DNA of 49,036 bases from JAICJJ01 sp039809985 (GTDB taxonomy: Bacteria > Chloroflexota > Chloroflexia > Thermomicrobiales > UBA6265): assembly GCA_039809985.1 (NCBI GenBank), contig JBDHWC010000007.1:1-49036 (forward strand), written 5' to 3'. The notes beneath the pieces were generated by a model, which worked only from the letters and a program-made list of their open reading frames with translations, ran no database searches and had not been told where the DNA came from. Position 1 is the stretch's first letter. Each line of letters opens with the position of its first letter. Below, in pieces: positions 1-8,705 of this stretch. The translations under genes were made by a program, and so were the position numbers.

Positions 1-78
1 CCCGCCCCAACGCCGCCCCCGAGCCCGGGGCCGGCGGGCCGGGGAGCGGGACGCGCCCGCCCCCCGACCGGGTGCCGG
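1..78. other. GC-rich flank downstream of the BMP gene
   Basis: This short stretch follows the stop codon of the BMP binding protein gene, reading on the minus strand. It is almost entirely G and C. I can draw only imperfect CCGG-rich stems in it and there is no T-run, so I do not call a terminator. The operon may end here or continue past the left edge. Confidence 0.4.
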
Positions 79-1152
79 CTACTTCGGGAAGAGCTCGGCG
101 AGCTTGGCCTTCAGGCCGTCGGCGTCGCTGATGGCGTCGACCTTGATCTTGCCGGCGACGATCTCGTCCTGCGCCTTCTTGACCGCGTCCTTGACGTCCT
201 GCGCCGCGTCGGCCGGCAGGTCGAGCAGGCGGACGCCGCCGTTCTTGACGTCCATGGTGTAAGTCTGGCCGAACTTGCCGTCCTTCAGGTCCGCGATCAT
301 CTGCTTGTAGGTGCCCTCGTAGTCGAAGACGACCGAGGTGAGGAGGGAGTCCTTGTGGTCGGCGCTCTTGTCGCCGATCACGTCGATGAACCAGACCTTC
401 TTGTCCGGCGTCGCCTTGTTGTGGTCCTCGATCGCCTGCAGCATGCCGAACGACGCGCCGTCGCCCATGCCGAAGATGACGTCGGCGTTGGCGGCGATCT
501 GCTGCTCGGTGACGCGCTTGGCGCCGGCGGCGTCGTCGTAGGCCGCCTCGCCGATCACGCTGTAGAGGAGCTTGACGTCCGGCTTGGTGGCGTGGACGCC
601 CTCGGCGAAGCCGACCGTCATGTAGTTCCACGTCGGCGGCTCGCCGGAGACGACGACGCCGACGGTGCCGGTCTTGGTCGTCAGGGCGGCGGCGACGCCG
701 GCGAGGTAGGCGACTTCCTGCGCCTGCGTCTCGATGTCGCTGACCAGCCCGGGGGTGACCGCGGCCTGGTTCTCGATCACGGCGACCGGGATCTTGTTCG
801 CCTTGGCGAACTCCGGGCAGACCGTCTGGTAGCCGCTGGCGTGGCAGATGATCAGGTTCGCGCCGCCCGCCTGCAGGTCCTTCAGGGTCGGCGTGATGTC
901 GTCGTAGCCGGCGTTCTCGGCGACGACGCTCTTGATCCCGAGCTCTTTGGCCACGGCGTCGATGCCGTCCGCGCCCTGCTGGTCCCAGCCTTGGTTGGTG
1001 CGGCTGCCGGGGGTGACGAGGGCGACCTGCTCGACCGCCGCCCCGGCCGCCGGGGTGGCGTCCTGGGCGAAGGCCGGGGTCGTCTTGCCGAACTTGAGGG
1101 CCGCCGCCGATGCGAGGGCGGCGAGGCCGAACTGCCTCCGGGTTTGCTTCAC
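79..1152 (-). CDS. BMP family ABC transporter substrate-binding protein
   Basis: This is the extracytoplasmic solute-binding protein of the BMP/PnrA-type importer encoded just upstream; that family binds nucleosides and related solutes. The 357-residue protein starts with a twin-arginine-like leader (T-R-R-Q-F-G-L-A-A-L) and the mature chain begins A-Q-D-A-T-P-A-A. Family features include V-A-L-V-T-P-G-S near the N terminus, G-W-D-Q-Q-G-A-D-G-I, the V-A-Y-L-A-G-V-A-A segment and V-I-F-G-M-G-D-G-A-S. I chose the GTG at 1152 because AAGGAGG (1161-1167) sits 8 bases before it; an ATG 75 bases further upstream has no such site. It is the last gene of the operon, 114 bases after the second permease. 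No lipobox Cys was seen, so it is either Tat-exported and cleaved or held by its signal. Ligand specificity is not readable from the sequence. Confidence 0.88.
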   Translation of the reverse strand: MKQTRRQFGLAALASAAALKFGKTTPAFAQDATPAAGAAVEQVALVTPGSRTNQGWDQQGADGIDAVAKELGIKSVVAENAGYDDITPTLKDLQAGGANLIICHASGYQTVCPEFAKANKIPVAVIENQAAVTPGLVSDIETQAQEVAYLAGVAAALTTKTGTVGVVVSGEPPTWNYMTVGFAEGVHATKPDVKLLYSVIGEAAYDDAAGAKRVTEQQIAANADVIFGMGDGASFGMLQAIEDHNKATPDKKVWFIDVIGDKSADHKDSLLTSVVFDYEGTYKQMIADLKDGKFGQTYTMDVKNGGVRLLDLPADAAQDVKDAVKKAQDEIVAGKIKVDAISDADGLKAKLAELFPK

Positions 1153-1160
1153 GGAACGAA

Positions 1161-1167
1161 CCTCCTT
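1161..1167 (-). promoter_or_regulatory. Ribosome binding site of the BMP gene
   Basis: AAGGAGG on the minus strand lies 8 bases upstream of GTG 1152. It is a near-perfect Shine-Dalgarno site and decides the start of the BMP gene against a longer reading frame. Confidence 0.85.
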
Positions 1168-1180
1168 GTCGACTCTGCGC

Positions 1181-1200
1181 GCGACCGACCGCTCGGTCGC
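1181..1200 (-). other. Intercistronic stem-loop before the BMP gene
   Basis: GCGACCGA and TCGGTCGC form a perfect 8-bp stem with a 4-base loop, in the 114-base gap between the second permease and the BMP binding protein. It ends 13 bases before the ribosome binding site. A hairpin here could stop 5'-ward decay or mark a processing site, so that the binding protein message outlives the permease message. That role is inferred. Confidence 0.55.
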
Positions 1201-1266
1201 CCTGCGGTTCTCACCCGACGGTGTCACGTTCGCGGCGGCACCTCCTCGTGAAGCCGGCTCCCACGG

Positions 1267-2205
1267 CTACCGTCGCCCGCGCGCATAGGGGATGCCGAGG
1301 GCCGACGGCAGCGCCGTCTTCCCGGCCAGCAGCACCAGCGCGACCATGACGCCGATGTAGGGAAGCATCGTCACGAACTCGGTCCGGATGTCGATGCCGA
1401 GGATCTGCAGTCCGTTGCCGAGCGAGCGGAGCATCCCGAACAGGACCGAGGCGACCAGGATCCGCCACGGGTTCCAGCCGCCGACCATCGTCAGGGCGAG
1501 GGCGATGAAGCCCATCCCGACCGTCATCCCGACCTGGAAGAGCTTCAGGTCGGCGACGGCGAGGTACGCCCCGGCCGCCCCCGCCATCCCCCCCGCGATC
1601 GCGATCGCGAGGTAGCGGGTGCGGAAGACGTCGACGCCCGAGGCGTCGGCCGCGAACGGGTTCTCGCCCACCGCCCGCACGTTGAGGCCGAAGCGGGTGC
1701 GGGCGAGCAGGAAGGCGAAGACCGGCACCAGCAGGTAGGCGACGTAGAAGAGGGCCTGCTGCTCGAAGAGGGCGGGGCCGATGACGGGGATGTCGCGCAG
1801 CAGCGGGACCGAGATCGCCAGCGGCGAGACGTCGGCGGAGGGGTTCTGGCGGCCGAAGATGTCGCGGAAGAGGAAGGCGGTGAGGCCGCCGCCGAGGATC
1901 GTGATGGCGATGCCGACGATCACCTGGTCGACGCCGAGGGAGATCGTCAGGAAGCCGAAGAGGAGGCCGAGGAGCAACCCGGCCGCGATCCCGGCCAGCA
2001 TGCCGACCACCGTGCTGCCGGTGTTGAAGGCGGCGAGGAAGCCGAAGAAGCAGCCCGACAGCATCATCCCCTCGATCCCGAGGTTGAGCAGGCCGGACCG
2101 CTCGCCGACCGCCTCGCCCAGGGCGGCGAGCACGAGCGGGACGGCGGCGACGAGGCCCGCGGAGAGCATGGCCGAGACGAAGTCGGCGAGGTTGATGCCG
2201 TTCAC
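1267..2205 (-). CDS. ABC transporter permease, BMP/nucleoside type (second permease)
   Basis: This 312-residue inner-membrane permease belongs to the branched-chain/nucleoside type (BPD_transp_2; YufQ/NupQ-like). It is almost wholly hydrophobic and contains the family stretch G-E-R-S-G-L-L-N-L-G-I-E-G-M-M-L, followed by the conserved G-V-D-Q-V-I-V-G-I-A segment and a C-terminal A-L-T-M-V-G-G-W-N-P region. The GTG start at 2205 overlaps the stop of the preceding permease as GTGA, so the two are translationally coupled. A longer open frame upstream on this strand is only antisense-like read-through of the preceding gene. It pairs with the first permease to form the channel driven by the double ATPase. 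Confidence 0.9.
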   Translation of the reverse strand: MNGINLADFVSAMLSAGLVAAVPLVLAALGEAVGERSGLLNLGIEGMMLSGCFFGFLAAFNTGSTVVGMLAGIAAGLLLGLLFGFLTISLGVDQVIVGIAITILGGGLTAFLFRDIFGRQNPSADVSPLAISVPLLRDIPVIGPALFEQQALFYVAYLLVPVFAFLLARTRFGLNVRAVGENPFAADASGVDVFRTRYLAIAIAGGMAGAAGAYLAVADLKLFQVGMTVGMGFIALALTMVGGWNPWRILVASVLFGMLRSLGNGLQILGIDIRTEFVTMLPYIGVMVALVLLAGKTALPSALGIPYARGRR

Positions 2206-3365
2206 GGGCGTTCTCCGCCGCCGGCGAGGGCCGCGCCGTGGCCCGTCGTCGGGCCGGCGTCGCCGAGCGGGTTCAGTTCCGGGTCCTCGGTCGAGACCGC
2301 CCCGGTCTCCGTCTCGCCGGCGAGGCGGGCGGCCGGCAGGAAGCGGCGCTCGAGATAGACCGCGACCGCGAAGAAGAGGAGCATCAGCCCCTCGAGGATG
2401 TCGACGAAAGCGGTCGGCATGTTCAGGGGGCGGGCCATCATCTCGCCCCCGATCGAGAGGAAGGAGAGGAAGTAGGCGAACGGGATGATCCAGAGGCTGT
2501 TCAGCCGGGCGAGGTAGACGAGGGCGAAGGCGGCGAAGCCGTAGCCGGGGTTCCAGTTCCCTTGGAAGAGCCCCTTGACCCCGAGGATGTCGTTCGCGCC
2601 GGCGAGGCCGGCGAACGCGCCGCTGACCAGCAGGGCAGCGAGCGTCAGCCGGTTGACCGGCATCCCGGCGTGGATCGCCGCCGCCCGGTTGCGGCCGAGG
2701 ACGTCGAACATGAAGCCGGGCACCGTGCGGCGGAAGAGGAAGCCGACCGCGAGGGCCGAGAGCAGGCCGACGATCAGCCCGATGTGGACGCCGCTGCCGC
2801 CGATCTGCGGCAGGCGGTCCTCCAGCGGGATGAGGCGGGTCTGGGGCGGCACCACTGCCGGGTCCTTGACGGGGCCCTTGACCAGCCACGCGGTCACGTT
2901 GAGGGCGACGTAGTTCATCATCAGGGTGGTGATGATCTCGTTCAGCCCCCAGCGGACCCGGAGGACGCCGGGGACCACCGCCCAGAGGAGGCCGCCGAGC
3001 GCGCCGGCGACGGCGGCGATCAGCCACATCATCGGGTTCGGCACCTTGCCGACGACGGCGGAGGCGGCGATGGCGGAGGTCAGCGCGCCGACCAGCAACT
3101 GGCCGTCGATGCCGATGTTCCAGACTCCGGCCCGCAGCGCGACGAGCAGCCCGGCGCTCATGATCAGCAGCGGGGCCATCCGGATCAGCGTCTCGGTGAT
3201 GCCGTAGGAGGTGCCGAGGCCTCGCCGGAAGAGGATGTCGTAGGCGGCGAGCGGGTCGCGCCCGCGCAGCAGCAGGAAGATGCCTCCGACGACGAACGCG
3301 CCGAGGATCGCCAGCAGCGAGGAGAGGAGCGGGGCCAGCCGCAGCAGCCGGGACGGTTGGTTCAT
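2202..3365 (-). CDS. ABC transporter permease, BMP/nucleoside type (first permease)
   Basis: This 387-residue integral membrane protein is the larger permease of the importer (YufP/NupP-like). It starts with ATG at 3365, overlapping the ATPase stop as ATGA. Family marks are the membrane stretch P-L-L-I-M-S-A-G-L-L-V-A-L-R-A-G followed by V-W-N-I-G-I-D-G-Q-L-L-V-G-A, the E-I-I-T-T-L-M-M-N-Y segment, and the A-A-I-H-A-G-M-P cytoplasmic loop. The last 35 or so residues are a charged tail after the final helix, longer than is usual for the family. It acts with the second permease and the ATPase at the cytoplasmic membrane. Confidence 0.9.
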   Translation of the reverse strand: MNQPSRLLRLAPLLSSLLAILGAFVVGGIFLLLRGRDPLAAYDILFRRGLGTSYGITETLIRMAPLLIMSAGLLVALRAGVWNIGIDGQLLVGALTSAIAASAVVGKVPNPMMWLIAAVAGALGGLLWAVVPGVLRVRWGLNEIITTLMMNYVALNVTAWLVKGPVKDPAVVPPQTRLIPLEDRLPQIGGSGVHIGLIVGLLSALAVGFLFRRTVPGFMFDVLGRNRAAAIHAGMPVNRLTLAALLVSGAFAGLAGANDILGVKGLFQGNWNPGYGFAAFALVYLARLNSLWIIPFAYFLSFLSIGGEMMARPLNMPTAFVDILEGLMLLFFAVAVYLERRFLPAARLAGETETGAVSTEDPELNPLGDAGPTTGHGAALAGGGERP

Positions 3366-5065
3366 GCCGGCACCGCCCCGCGGGCGACGCCGGCCTCGCC
3401 GAGCATCATCCGGCCGATCCCCTCGGCGGTCGCGTCCTTGCGGTCGACGACGCCGGTCAGGCGCCCGGCGTACATGACGCCGATGCGGTCGCTGATGTCG
3501 AGCAGTTCCTCCAGTTCGGAGGAGATGAGGACCACGACCTTGCCGCTGTCGGCCTGCTCGCGCAGGGTCTGGACGATGAAGCGGGTCGTCTTCAGGTCGA
3601 GGCCGTTGGTCGGCTTGTTGACGACCAGCACGCTGGGGTCGAGGGCCAGTTCGCGGCCGAGCAGCAGTTTCTGGATGTTGCCGCCGGAGAGCATCCCGAT
3701 CCGGGTGCTGCTGCTCGGCGTCTTGACGTCGTAGTCGGCGACGAGGCGGTCGGCGAAGGCGTCGATCGCCTTGCGGTCGATCAGGAAGCCGTTGGCGAAG
3801 GGCTTGCGGCGGATCGACTTGAGAACCGCGTTCTCGGCGACCGAGGCGGCGGCGACGCTCCCTTCCTGCAGCCGGTCGTCGGTGACGTAGCCGATGCCGG
3901 CCTCCAGCGCGGCGGCGACGCCGAGGTTGGTGATGTCGTGGTCGCGCAGCAGCACCTGACCGGACGTGGCGGGGCGCTGGCCGGCGATCACCTCGCCCAG
4001 TTCCTTCTGGCCGTTGCCGTCGACCCCGGCGATGCCGAACACCTCGCCGGCGCGGAGGTCGAGCGAGACGTCGTGCAGCGTCTCCCGCCCTTGGCCGCCG
4101 CGGGCCGAGACGTGTCGCAGTCGGAGCAGGCTGCCGCCGGCGGGGCCGCCGTGGCGGGTGGCGACGTCGGGCGGCGGGGTGCCGCCGAACATCCGGGCGA
4201 CGACCTGCTGCTTGACCGCGTCGTGGCCGGCGGCGGCGAGCTGCTCGGGCCCGAAGGCGCCGACCACCCGGCCGCCGCGCAGGATGGTGATCCGGTCGGA
4301 GACGGCGAGCGCCTCCTCGAGCTTGTGGGTGATGAGGACGACGGCGACCCCCTGGGCCCGGAGGCGGCGGAGGATCTGGAGCAGGCCATCGACCTCGGGC
4401 GGGGTGAGGACGGAGGTCGGCTCGTCGAGCAGGAGCACCCGGGAGCCGCGGGAGAGCACCTTGGTGATCTCGACCCGCTGCCGGGTGCCGAGCCCGAGGT
4501 GGCGGACCTCGGTCCGCGGCGAGACGTCGAGTCCGAACTCGCCGAGCATCGCGGCGAGCCGCTCCTCGGCGGCGGCGAGGTCGAGGACCGGCCCGGTGTC
4601 GGTGCCGAGGACGACGTTCTCGATCACGCTCAGGTTCGGCACCAGCGTGAAGTGCTGGTAGACGGTGCCGATCCCCTTGGCCAGCGCGTCGGCCGGGGAG
4701 TCGATCCGGACCGGCGCGCCGTCGACCAGGATCTCGCCGGCGTCGGGCTGGTACATCCCGGAGAGGATGCTCATCAGCGTCGTCTTGCCGGCACCGTTCT
4801 CGCCCAGCACGGCGTGGATCTCGCCCGGCCAGAGGTCGAGCGAGACATGGTCGTTCGCCTGCACGGTGCCGAAGCGCTTCGAGATGTCGCGCATCCGGAC
4901 CACCGGCTCGGCCCCGACGGCGGCCCCGGGGCGTGCCGCCGCGGCGGGCGGCGCGGTCGCGTCGCGACCGGGGCCGGCGAAGGCGACGACCCCGCCGGGC
5001 ACGGCCGCGAGGGCCGGCCCGGGGGCGAGGAGTCGCCGGATGGCGCGGGACAGGTCGAGGTTCAC
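3362..5065 (-). CDS. ABC transporter ATP-binding protein with two ATPase domains (BMP/sugar type)
   Basis: A single 567-residue chain carries both nucleotide-binding domains of the importer. The first domain has Walker A G-E-N-G-A-G-K-T at about 88-95, a signature region L-G-L-G-T-R-Q-R-V-E-I, and Walker B L-L-L-D-E-P-T-S. The second half has G-V-D-G-N-G-Q-K in place of a true Walker A, the signature L-S-G-G-N-I-Q-K, and V-V-N-K-P-T-N-G-L-D where Walker B would be. A degenerate second site is normal for YufO/RbsA-type ATPases. The first ~52 residues are an Ala/Pro-rich extension; the GTG at 5065 has GGAGG upstream, but a start nearer the Val-Arg-Met at ~56-58 is possible. The gene lies 22 bases after the hydrolase and overlaps the permease by 4. 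Confidence 0.9.
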   Translation of the reverse strand: MNLDLSRAIRRLLAPGPALAAVPGGVVAFAGPGRDATAPPAAAARPGAAVGAEPVVRMRDISKRFGTVQANDHVSLDLWPGEIHAVLGENGAGKTTLMSILSGMYQPDAGEILVDGAPVRIDSPADALAKGIGTVYQHFTLVPNLSVIENVVLGTDTGPVLDLAAAEERLAAMLGEFGLDVSPRTEVRHLGLGTRQRVEITKVLSRGSRVLLLDEPTSVLTPPEVDGLLQILRRLRAQGVAVVLITHKLEEALAVSDRITILRGGRVVGAFGPEQLAAAGHDAVKQQVVARMFGGTPPPDVATRHGGPAGGSLLRLRHVSARGGQGRETLHDVSLDLRAGEVFGIAGVDGNGQKELGEVIAGQRPATSGQVLLRDHDITNLGVAAALEAGIGYVTDDRLQEGSVAAASVAENAVLKSIRRKPFANGFLIDRKAIDAFADRLVADYDVKTPSSSTRIGMLSGGNIQKLLLGRELALDPSVLVVNKPTNGLDLKTTRFIVQTLREQADSGKVVVLISSELEELLDISDRIGVMYAGRLTGVVDRKDATAEGIGRMMLGEAGVARGAVPA

Positions 5066-5087
5066 GGCGCGGCTGGCCTCCGTCGCG

Positions 5088-5846
5088 CTACGAGCCGTAG
5101 TGGACCGGCGCGAGCTTGTAGGTGGCGTACTCCTCGGGGTCGTGCGAGTAGAAGATCTTGCCGCCGATCCGCTTGGCGATGTTCTCGATCCGGACCATCG
5201 AGTCGAGCAGCTCGGCCGGGTCGCTGTGGAGGCCCATCAGCACCTTGTGCTCGAGGTTGTGCTTCATGTAGGCGACGTCGACCGGGAAGACGAGCGGCTG
5301 GTGGCCGTCGCCCGGGCGGACGATCAGCGAGAGGTGGCCGCTGGAGTGGCCGGGGGTCCAGATCAGGTCGAGGCCCGGCAGCAGCGAGTACTCGAACGTG
5401 CCGAGGTCGAGCAGCTCGACGTTCATGTTCGGGATGTTGACGAGGTCGGAGTCGTAGCCGAGCCGCTCCCACGGGTCGGGCACGTAGGCGTGTCGCAGTT
5501 CGGAGGTCGAGAAGTAGAACTTGGCCTGCGGGAAGAGTTTGTTGCCGCAGCAGTGGTCGAAGTGGAGGTGCGAGTTGACGACGATGTCGATGTCCTCCGG
5601 CCGGACGCCGATCGCGTTCAGCTGGGCCGGGATCGTCTGCGCCTCGCTCTGCTGCGGCTTCTCGAACGGCAGCTTGCGCTCGACCCACTCCTTGGTGAAG
5701 CCGGTGTCGAACATGATCTTGGCGTCGGGGTGGTCGATGAACAGGGCGAAGACCGGGAAGCGGAACTCGACCCCTTGGTTGTGGTTCCAGGTGGCGAGCG
5801 ACTTGTCGAGCATCAGCGTCCCGTTGTCGAGCAGGTAGACCTTCAT
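5088..5846 (-). CDS. Metallo-beta-lactamase-fold hydrolase, N-acyl homoserine lactonase-like
   Basis: This 252-residue cytosolic enzyme has all the metal ligands of the AiiA-type lactonase branch: H-L-H-F-D-H at 93-98, T-P-G-H-S-S-G-H for the next histidine, the bridging Asp in V-D-V-A-Y, and a C-terminal S-H-D-P-E-E-Y. Two zinc ions are expected. The family opens lactone or related cyclic ester/amide rings. Here it overlaps the molybdenum subunit gene by 4 bases (ATGA), so in this operon a ring-opening step in catabolism is more likely than quorum quenching; that is inference. No signal peptide was seen. Confidence 0.85.
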   Translation of the reverse strand: MKVYLLDNGTLMLDKSLATWNHNQGVEFRFPVFALFIDHPDAKIMFDTGFTKEWVERKLPFEKPQQSEAQTIPAQLNAIGVRPEDIDIVVNSHLHFDHCCGNKLFPQAKFYFSTSELRHAYVPDPWERLGYDSDLVNIPNMNVELLDLGTFEYSLLPGLDLIWTPGHSSGHLSLIVRPGDGHQPLVFPVDVAYMKHNLEHKVLMGLHSDPAELLDSMVRIENIAKRIGGKIFYSHDPEEYATYKLAPVHYGS

Positions 5847-8185
5847 CGTCCGTCCTCTCCTTCGGGCGTGCCGCCCGCGTGTGCCGATTCCCCGTTCCGT
5901 TGCAGTGCCCGCCAGACCCGCTCCGGCGTGGCGGGCAGGGCGTCGACGGTCACCCCGGCGTCGGCGAGGGCGGTGGCGACCGCCGCCGCGACGCCGGCCA
6001 GCGCGCCCTCGCCGACGCCCTTCGCGCCGTAGGGGCCGGGGCCGTCCTCGTTCTCGACGACGTTCGAGACGAACGCCCCCGGCAGGTCCTCGATCGTCGG
6101 CACGTGGTAGTCGTAGAGCGTTGCGTTCAGCAGCGTGCCGGTGTCGTCGAAGAGCATCTCCTCGTAGAGGGCGTTGCCGAGCCCCTGCATCGCCCCGCCC
6201 ATCTCCTGCGCCACGACCATCCGCGGGTTGATGGCACGGCCGACGTCGGCGACGCTGACCGCCTTGCGGACGTCGATCTTGCCGGTGCGGGGGTCGACCG
6301 CCAGTTCGACGCCGCCGATGCAGACCTCCCAGAAGACCGGGCCCTCGGCGTAGGAACCGCTCCCCTTGTCGGGGCGGACCTCGCCGCGGCCGATCAGCTC
6401 GCCGCCGACCATCCCGAAATGGGCCTTGATCAGGTCGGGGAACGGCTGCGCCTCCCCCTCGTGCCAGACCGCGGCCGCGCGCACCTCAAGCGCCGCCTCC
6501 GGCAAGTCGAAGACGCGCGAGGCGATCGAGAGCAATTGTGCCCGCACGTCGCGCGCGGCGCGGAGCACCGCCATGCCGGCGAGCGTGGTCGAGCGGCTGG
6601 CCCCGGTCGAGCGGTCGTAGGGGGTGATCTGGGTGTCGCCGCCGGGCACCCGGACGCTGCCGACCGGCAACTGCAGTTCCTCGGCGACGATCTGGGCGAA
6701 GACGGTGCGCGCCCCTTGGCCGACCTCGGTCGACGAGACGAGCAGGGTGGCGGTGCCGTCCGCCTCGAGCCGGACGACGGCGGTCGAGACCGGGTGGGCC
6801 CCGGCCGCGAGCAGCCCGACGCTCATGCCGCGGCCGACGTGCGGCGGTTTCGGCGTGCCCCACTCGAGGCCGGCGGCAACGCGCTGGATGTCGCCGACGA
6901 GGTCGGCGTCGAGCGGGCGGCCGCCGGGGCGGACTTCCTCGCCGGGGCGGAGCAGGTTCTTCTCCCGCATCTGGAGGGCGTCGAGGCCGCAGCGGCGGCC
7001 GATCTCGTCCACCTGCAGTTCGCCGCACCACTGGAGATGGGTCGCGCCGAAGGCCCGGTACGACCCGGCGGGGGAGGTGTTGGTGTAGACGCCCCACGCG
7101 TCGACCTTGACCGCCTGCCAGCGGTAGGGGCCGGGGGCGGCGTCCGCGCCGGTGGCGACGACGCGGGGGCCGTTGTCGGCGTAGGCCCCGGTGTCGAACC
7201 ACGCTTTGGCCTCGCGGGCGAGCAGCGTGCCGTCGGCGCGGGCGGCGGTCCGCATCCACGCCTTCATACCGTGGCGGCGGGTGGTGACCATCGACTCGTC
7301 GACGAAGTTGGCGATCCGGACCGGGCGCTTCGCCTTGCGGGCGAGGGCGCAGGTGACCGGCTCCATCTTGGTGTACGACTTGGAGCCGAAGCCGCCGCCG
7401 AGGAACGGCACGGTGACCCGGACGTTGCCGACCGGCAGCCCGAAGACGTCGGCCAACTCGGCCCGGACGAGGAACGGGTGCTGGCACGACGACCAGACGT
7501 GCAGCTCGTCGCGTCCGACCCACGCGGCGACGGTGGTGTGCGGCTCCATGGCGTACTGGTAGACGGCCGGGAACTCGTACTCCCCCTCGACCACCACGTC
7601 GGCGGCGGCGAAGAGCGCGTCGGCGTCGCCGCGGGCGAAGGCGTGGTGGTAGCAGACGTTCCCCGGCTGCAGGTTCAGTTCGCCGAGGCCGTGGAAGAGG
7701 CCGCTCTGCAGGTGGGCGGTGTCGTGGAGGTGGATCGCGCCCTCGGCCAGCGCGTCGTTGATGCGAACGACGGCGGGCAGTTCCTCGTACTCGACGTCGA
7801 TCAGCGTCAGCGCCTCGTCGGCGATCGCGGGCGACTCGGCGGCGACGGCGACGACCGGCTCGCCGACGAAGCGGACGGTGCCGACCGCAATCAGCGGCCG
7901 GTCCTTCAGGGCGTGGCCGTAGTTCGGGTGGCGGCTGAGCGCGGGCAGGTCGTCGCCGATCAGGACGGCGACGACGCCGGGCAGCGCGGCCGCGCCCGAG
8001 GCGTCGACGCGGACGATCCGGGCGTGCGCGTACGGGCTGCGCAGGATGCGGCCGTGCAGCATCCCCGGCACCCGCAGGTCGCCGGCGAAGAGCGCCTCGC
8101 CGGTCACCTTGGCGAAGGCGTCGATCCGGGTGACGTCGCGGCCGACCGCGACGCCGTCGGTCGGCTCAGCGGTGGTCGTCGCCAT
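5843..8185 (-). CDS. Xanthine dehydrogenase family, molybdenum-binding subunit
   Basis: This 780-residue protein is the large catalytic subunit of a molybdopterin hydroxylase (xanthine dehydrogenase, CO dehydrogenase, nicotinate hydroxylase family), which adds water-derived oxygen to an aromatic N-heterocycle or aldehyde. Visible marks are the N-terminal a/b hammerhead (D-A-F-A-K-V-T-G-E-A-L-F-A-G-D), G-G-G-F-G-S-K around the cofactor, G-S-Y-R-A-F-G, S-T-E-V-G-Q-G, and the C-terminal G-A-K-G-V-G-E-G-A loop with the catalytic Glu. The CoxL-specific A-Y-R-C-S-F-R loop is absent (A-G-S-Y-R-A-F-G instead), so it is not a form I CO dehydrogenase. It overlaps the 2Fe-2S subunit by 20 bases and the hydrolase by 4. 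Substrate is unknown. Confidence 0.92.
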   Translation of the reverse strand: MATTTAEPTDGVAVGRDVTRIDAFAKVTGEALFAGDLRVPGMLHGRILRSPYAHARIVRVDASGAAALPGVVAVLIGDDLPALSRHPNYGHALKDRPLIAVGTVRFVGEPVVAVAAESPAIADEALTLIDVEYEELPAVVRINDALAEGAIHLHDTAHLQSGLFHGLGELNLQPGNVCYHHAFARGDADALFAAADVVVEGEYEFPAVYQYAMEPHTTVAAWVGRDELHVWSSCQHPFLVRAELADVFGLPVGNVRVTVPFLGGGFGSKSYTKMEPVTCALARKAKRPVRIANFVDESMVTTRRHGMKAWMRTAARADGTLLAREAKAWFDTGAYADNGPRVVATGADAAPGPYRWQAVKVDAWGVYTNTSPAGSYRAFGATHLQWCGELQVDEIGRRCGLDALQMREKNLLRPGEEVRPGGRPLDADLVGDIQRVAAGLEWGTPKPPHVGRGMSVGLLAAGAHPVSTAVVRLEADGTATLLVSSTEVGQGARTVFAQIVAEELQLPVGSVRVPGGDTQITPYDRSTGASRSTTLAGMAVLRAARDVRAQLLSIASRVFDLPEAALEVRAAAVWHEGEAQPFPDLIKAHFGMVGGELIGRGEVRPDKGSGSYAEGPVFWEVCIGGVELAVDPRTGKIDVRKAVSVADVGRAINPRMVVAQEMGGAMQGLGNALYEEMLFDDTGTLLNATLYDYHVPTIEDLPGAFVSNVVENEDGPGPYGAKGVGEGALAGVAAAVATALADAGVTVDALPATPERVWRALQRNGESAHAGGTPEGEDGR

Positions 8186-8705
8186 CGGCCCCTCCCGTCT
8201 CGTCGCCGGCCAGTCGGCGGGCGGCGTCCTCGACCGCGCTGAGGATGTTCCAGTAGCCGGTGCAGCGGCAGAGGTTGCCGCCGAGGGCGTGCTCGATCTC
8301 GGCCCGGCTGGGGGCCGGGTTGTCGGCCAGCAGCGCCTTGGTGGTCAGCACGAAGCCGGGCGTGCAGTAGCCGCACTGGAACCCGTTGCGATCCACGAAC
8401 GCCTGCTGGATCGGGTGCAGTCCGTCTGGGCCGGCCATCCCCTCGATCGTCTCGACGTTCGTGCCGTCGGCCTCGACCGCCAGCGTGCAGCAGGAACTGA
8501 CCGGCCGACCGTCGAGCAGGACGGTGCAGGCCCCGCAGACCTGCACGTCGCAGGAGCGCTTGGTGCCGGTCAGGTCGAGCCGGTCGCGCAGCACGTCGAG
8601 GAGGATCTCGTGGACGCCGATCTCGAGCGCGACCGGCTGGCCGTTGACACGGCAGCGGAGCGTGGTCCGGGCGAGGCCGGTCGTCGGCAGCGTCTCAGCC
8701 GGCAT
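8166..8705 (-). CDS. (2Fe-2S)-binding subunit of the molybdenum hydroxylase
   Basis: This 179-residue small subunit carries two [2Fe-2S] clusters. The ferredoxin-like part has S-C-D-V-Q-V-C-G-A-C-T-V-L-L-D-G and the S-S-C-C-T-L segment; the helical part has Q-C-G-Y-C-T-P-G-F and L-C-R-C-T-G-Y. It passes electrons from the molybdenum centre to the FAD subunit. The ATG at 8705 overlaps the FAD gene by 11 bases, and the 3' end overlaps the molybdenum gene by 20. Starting further upstream would add an unrelated arginine-rich stretch read from the FAD gene. Confidence 0.92.
   Translation of the reverse strand: MPAETLPTTGLARTTLRCRVNGQPVALEIGVHEILLDVLRDRLDLTGTKRSCDVQVCGACTVLLDGRPVSSCCTLAVEADGTNVETIEGMAGPDGLHPIQQAFVDRNGFQCGYCTPGFVLTTKALLADNPAPSRAEIEHALGGNLCRCTGYWNILSAVEDAARRLAGDETGGADGDDHR

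Noticed and set aside
1..78. Terminator after the BMP gene
   Set aside because: Only imperfect GC stems can be drawn and no T-run follows; the sequence is too short on the left to judge.
5088..5846. Calling the metallo-beta-lactamase-fold protein a quorum-quenching enzyme
   Set aside because: The ligand set fits the lactonase branch, but it is locked into a catabolic operon by a 4-base overlap and no quorum genes are nearby.
5843..8705. Calling the molybdenum enzyme a CO dehydrogenase
   Set aside because: The active-site loop lacks the A-Y-R-C-S-F-R motif of form I CO dehydrogenase.
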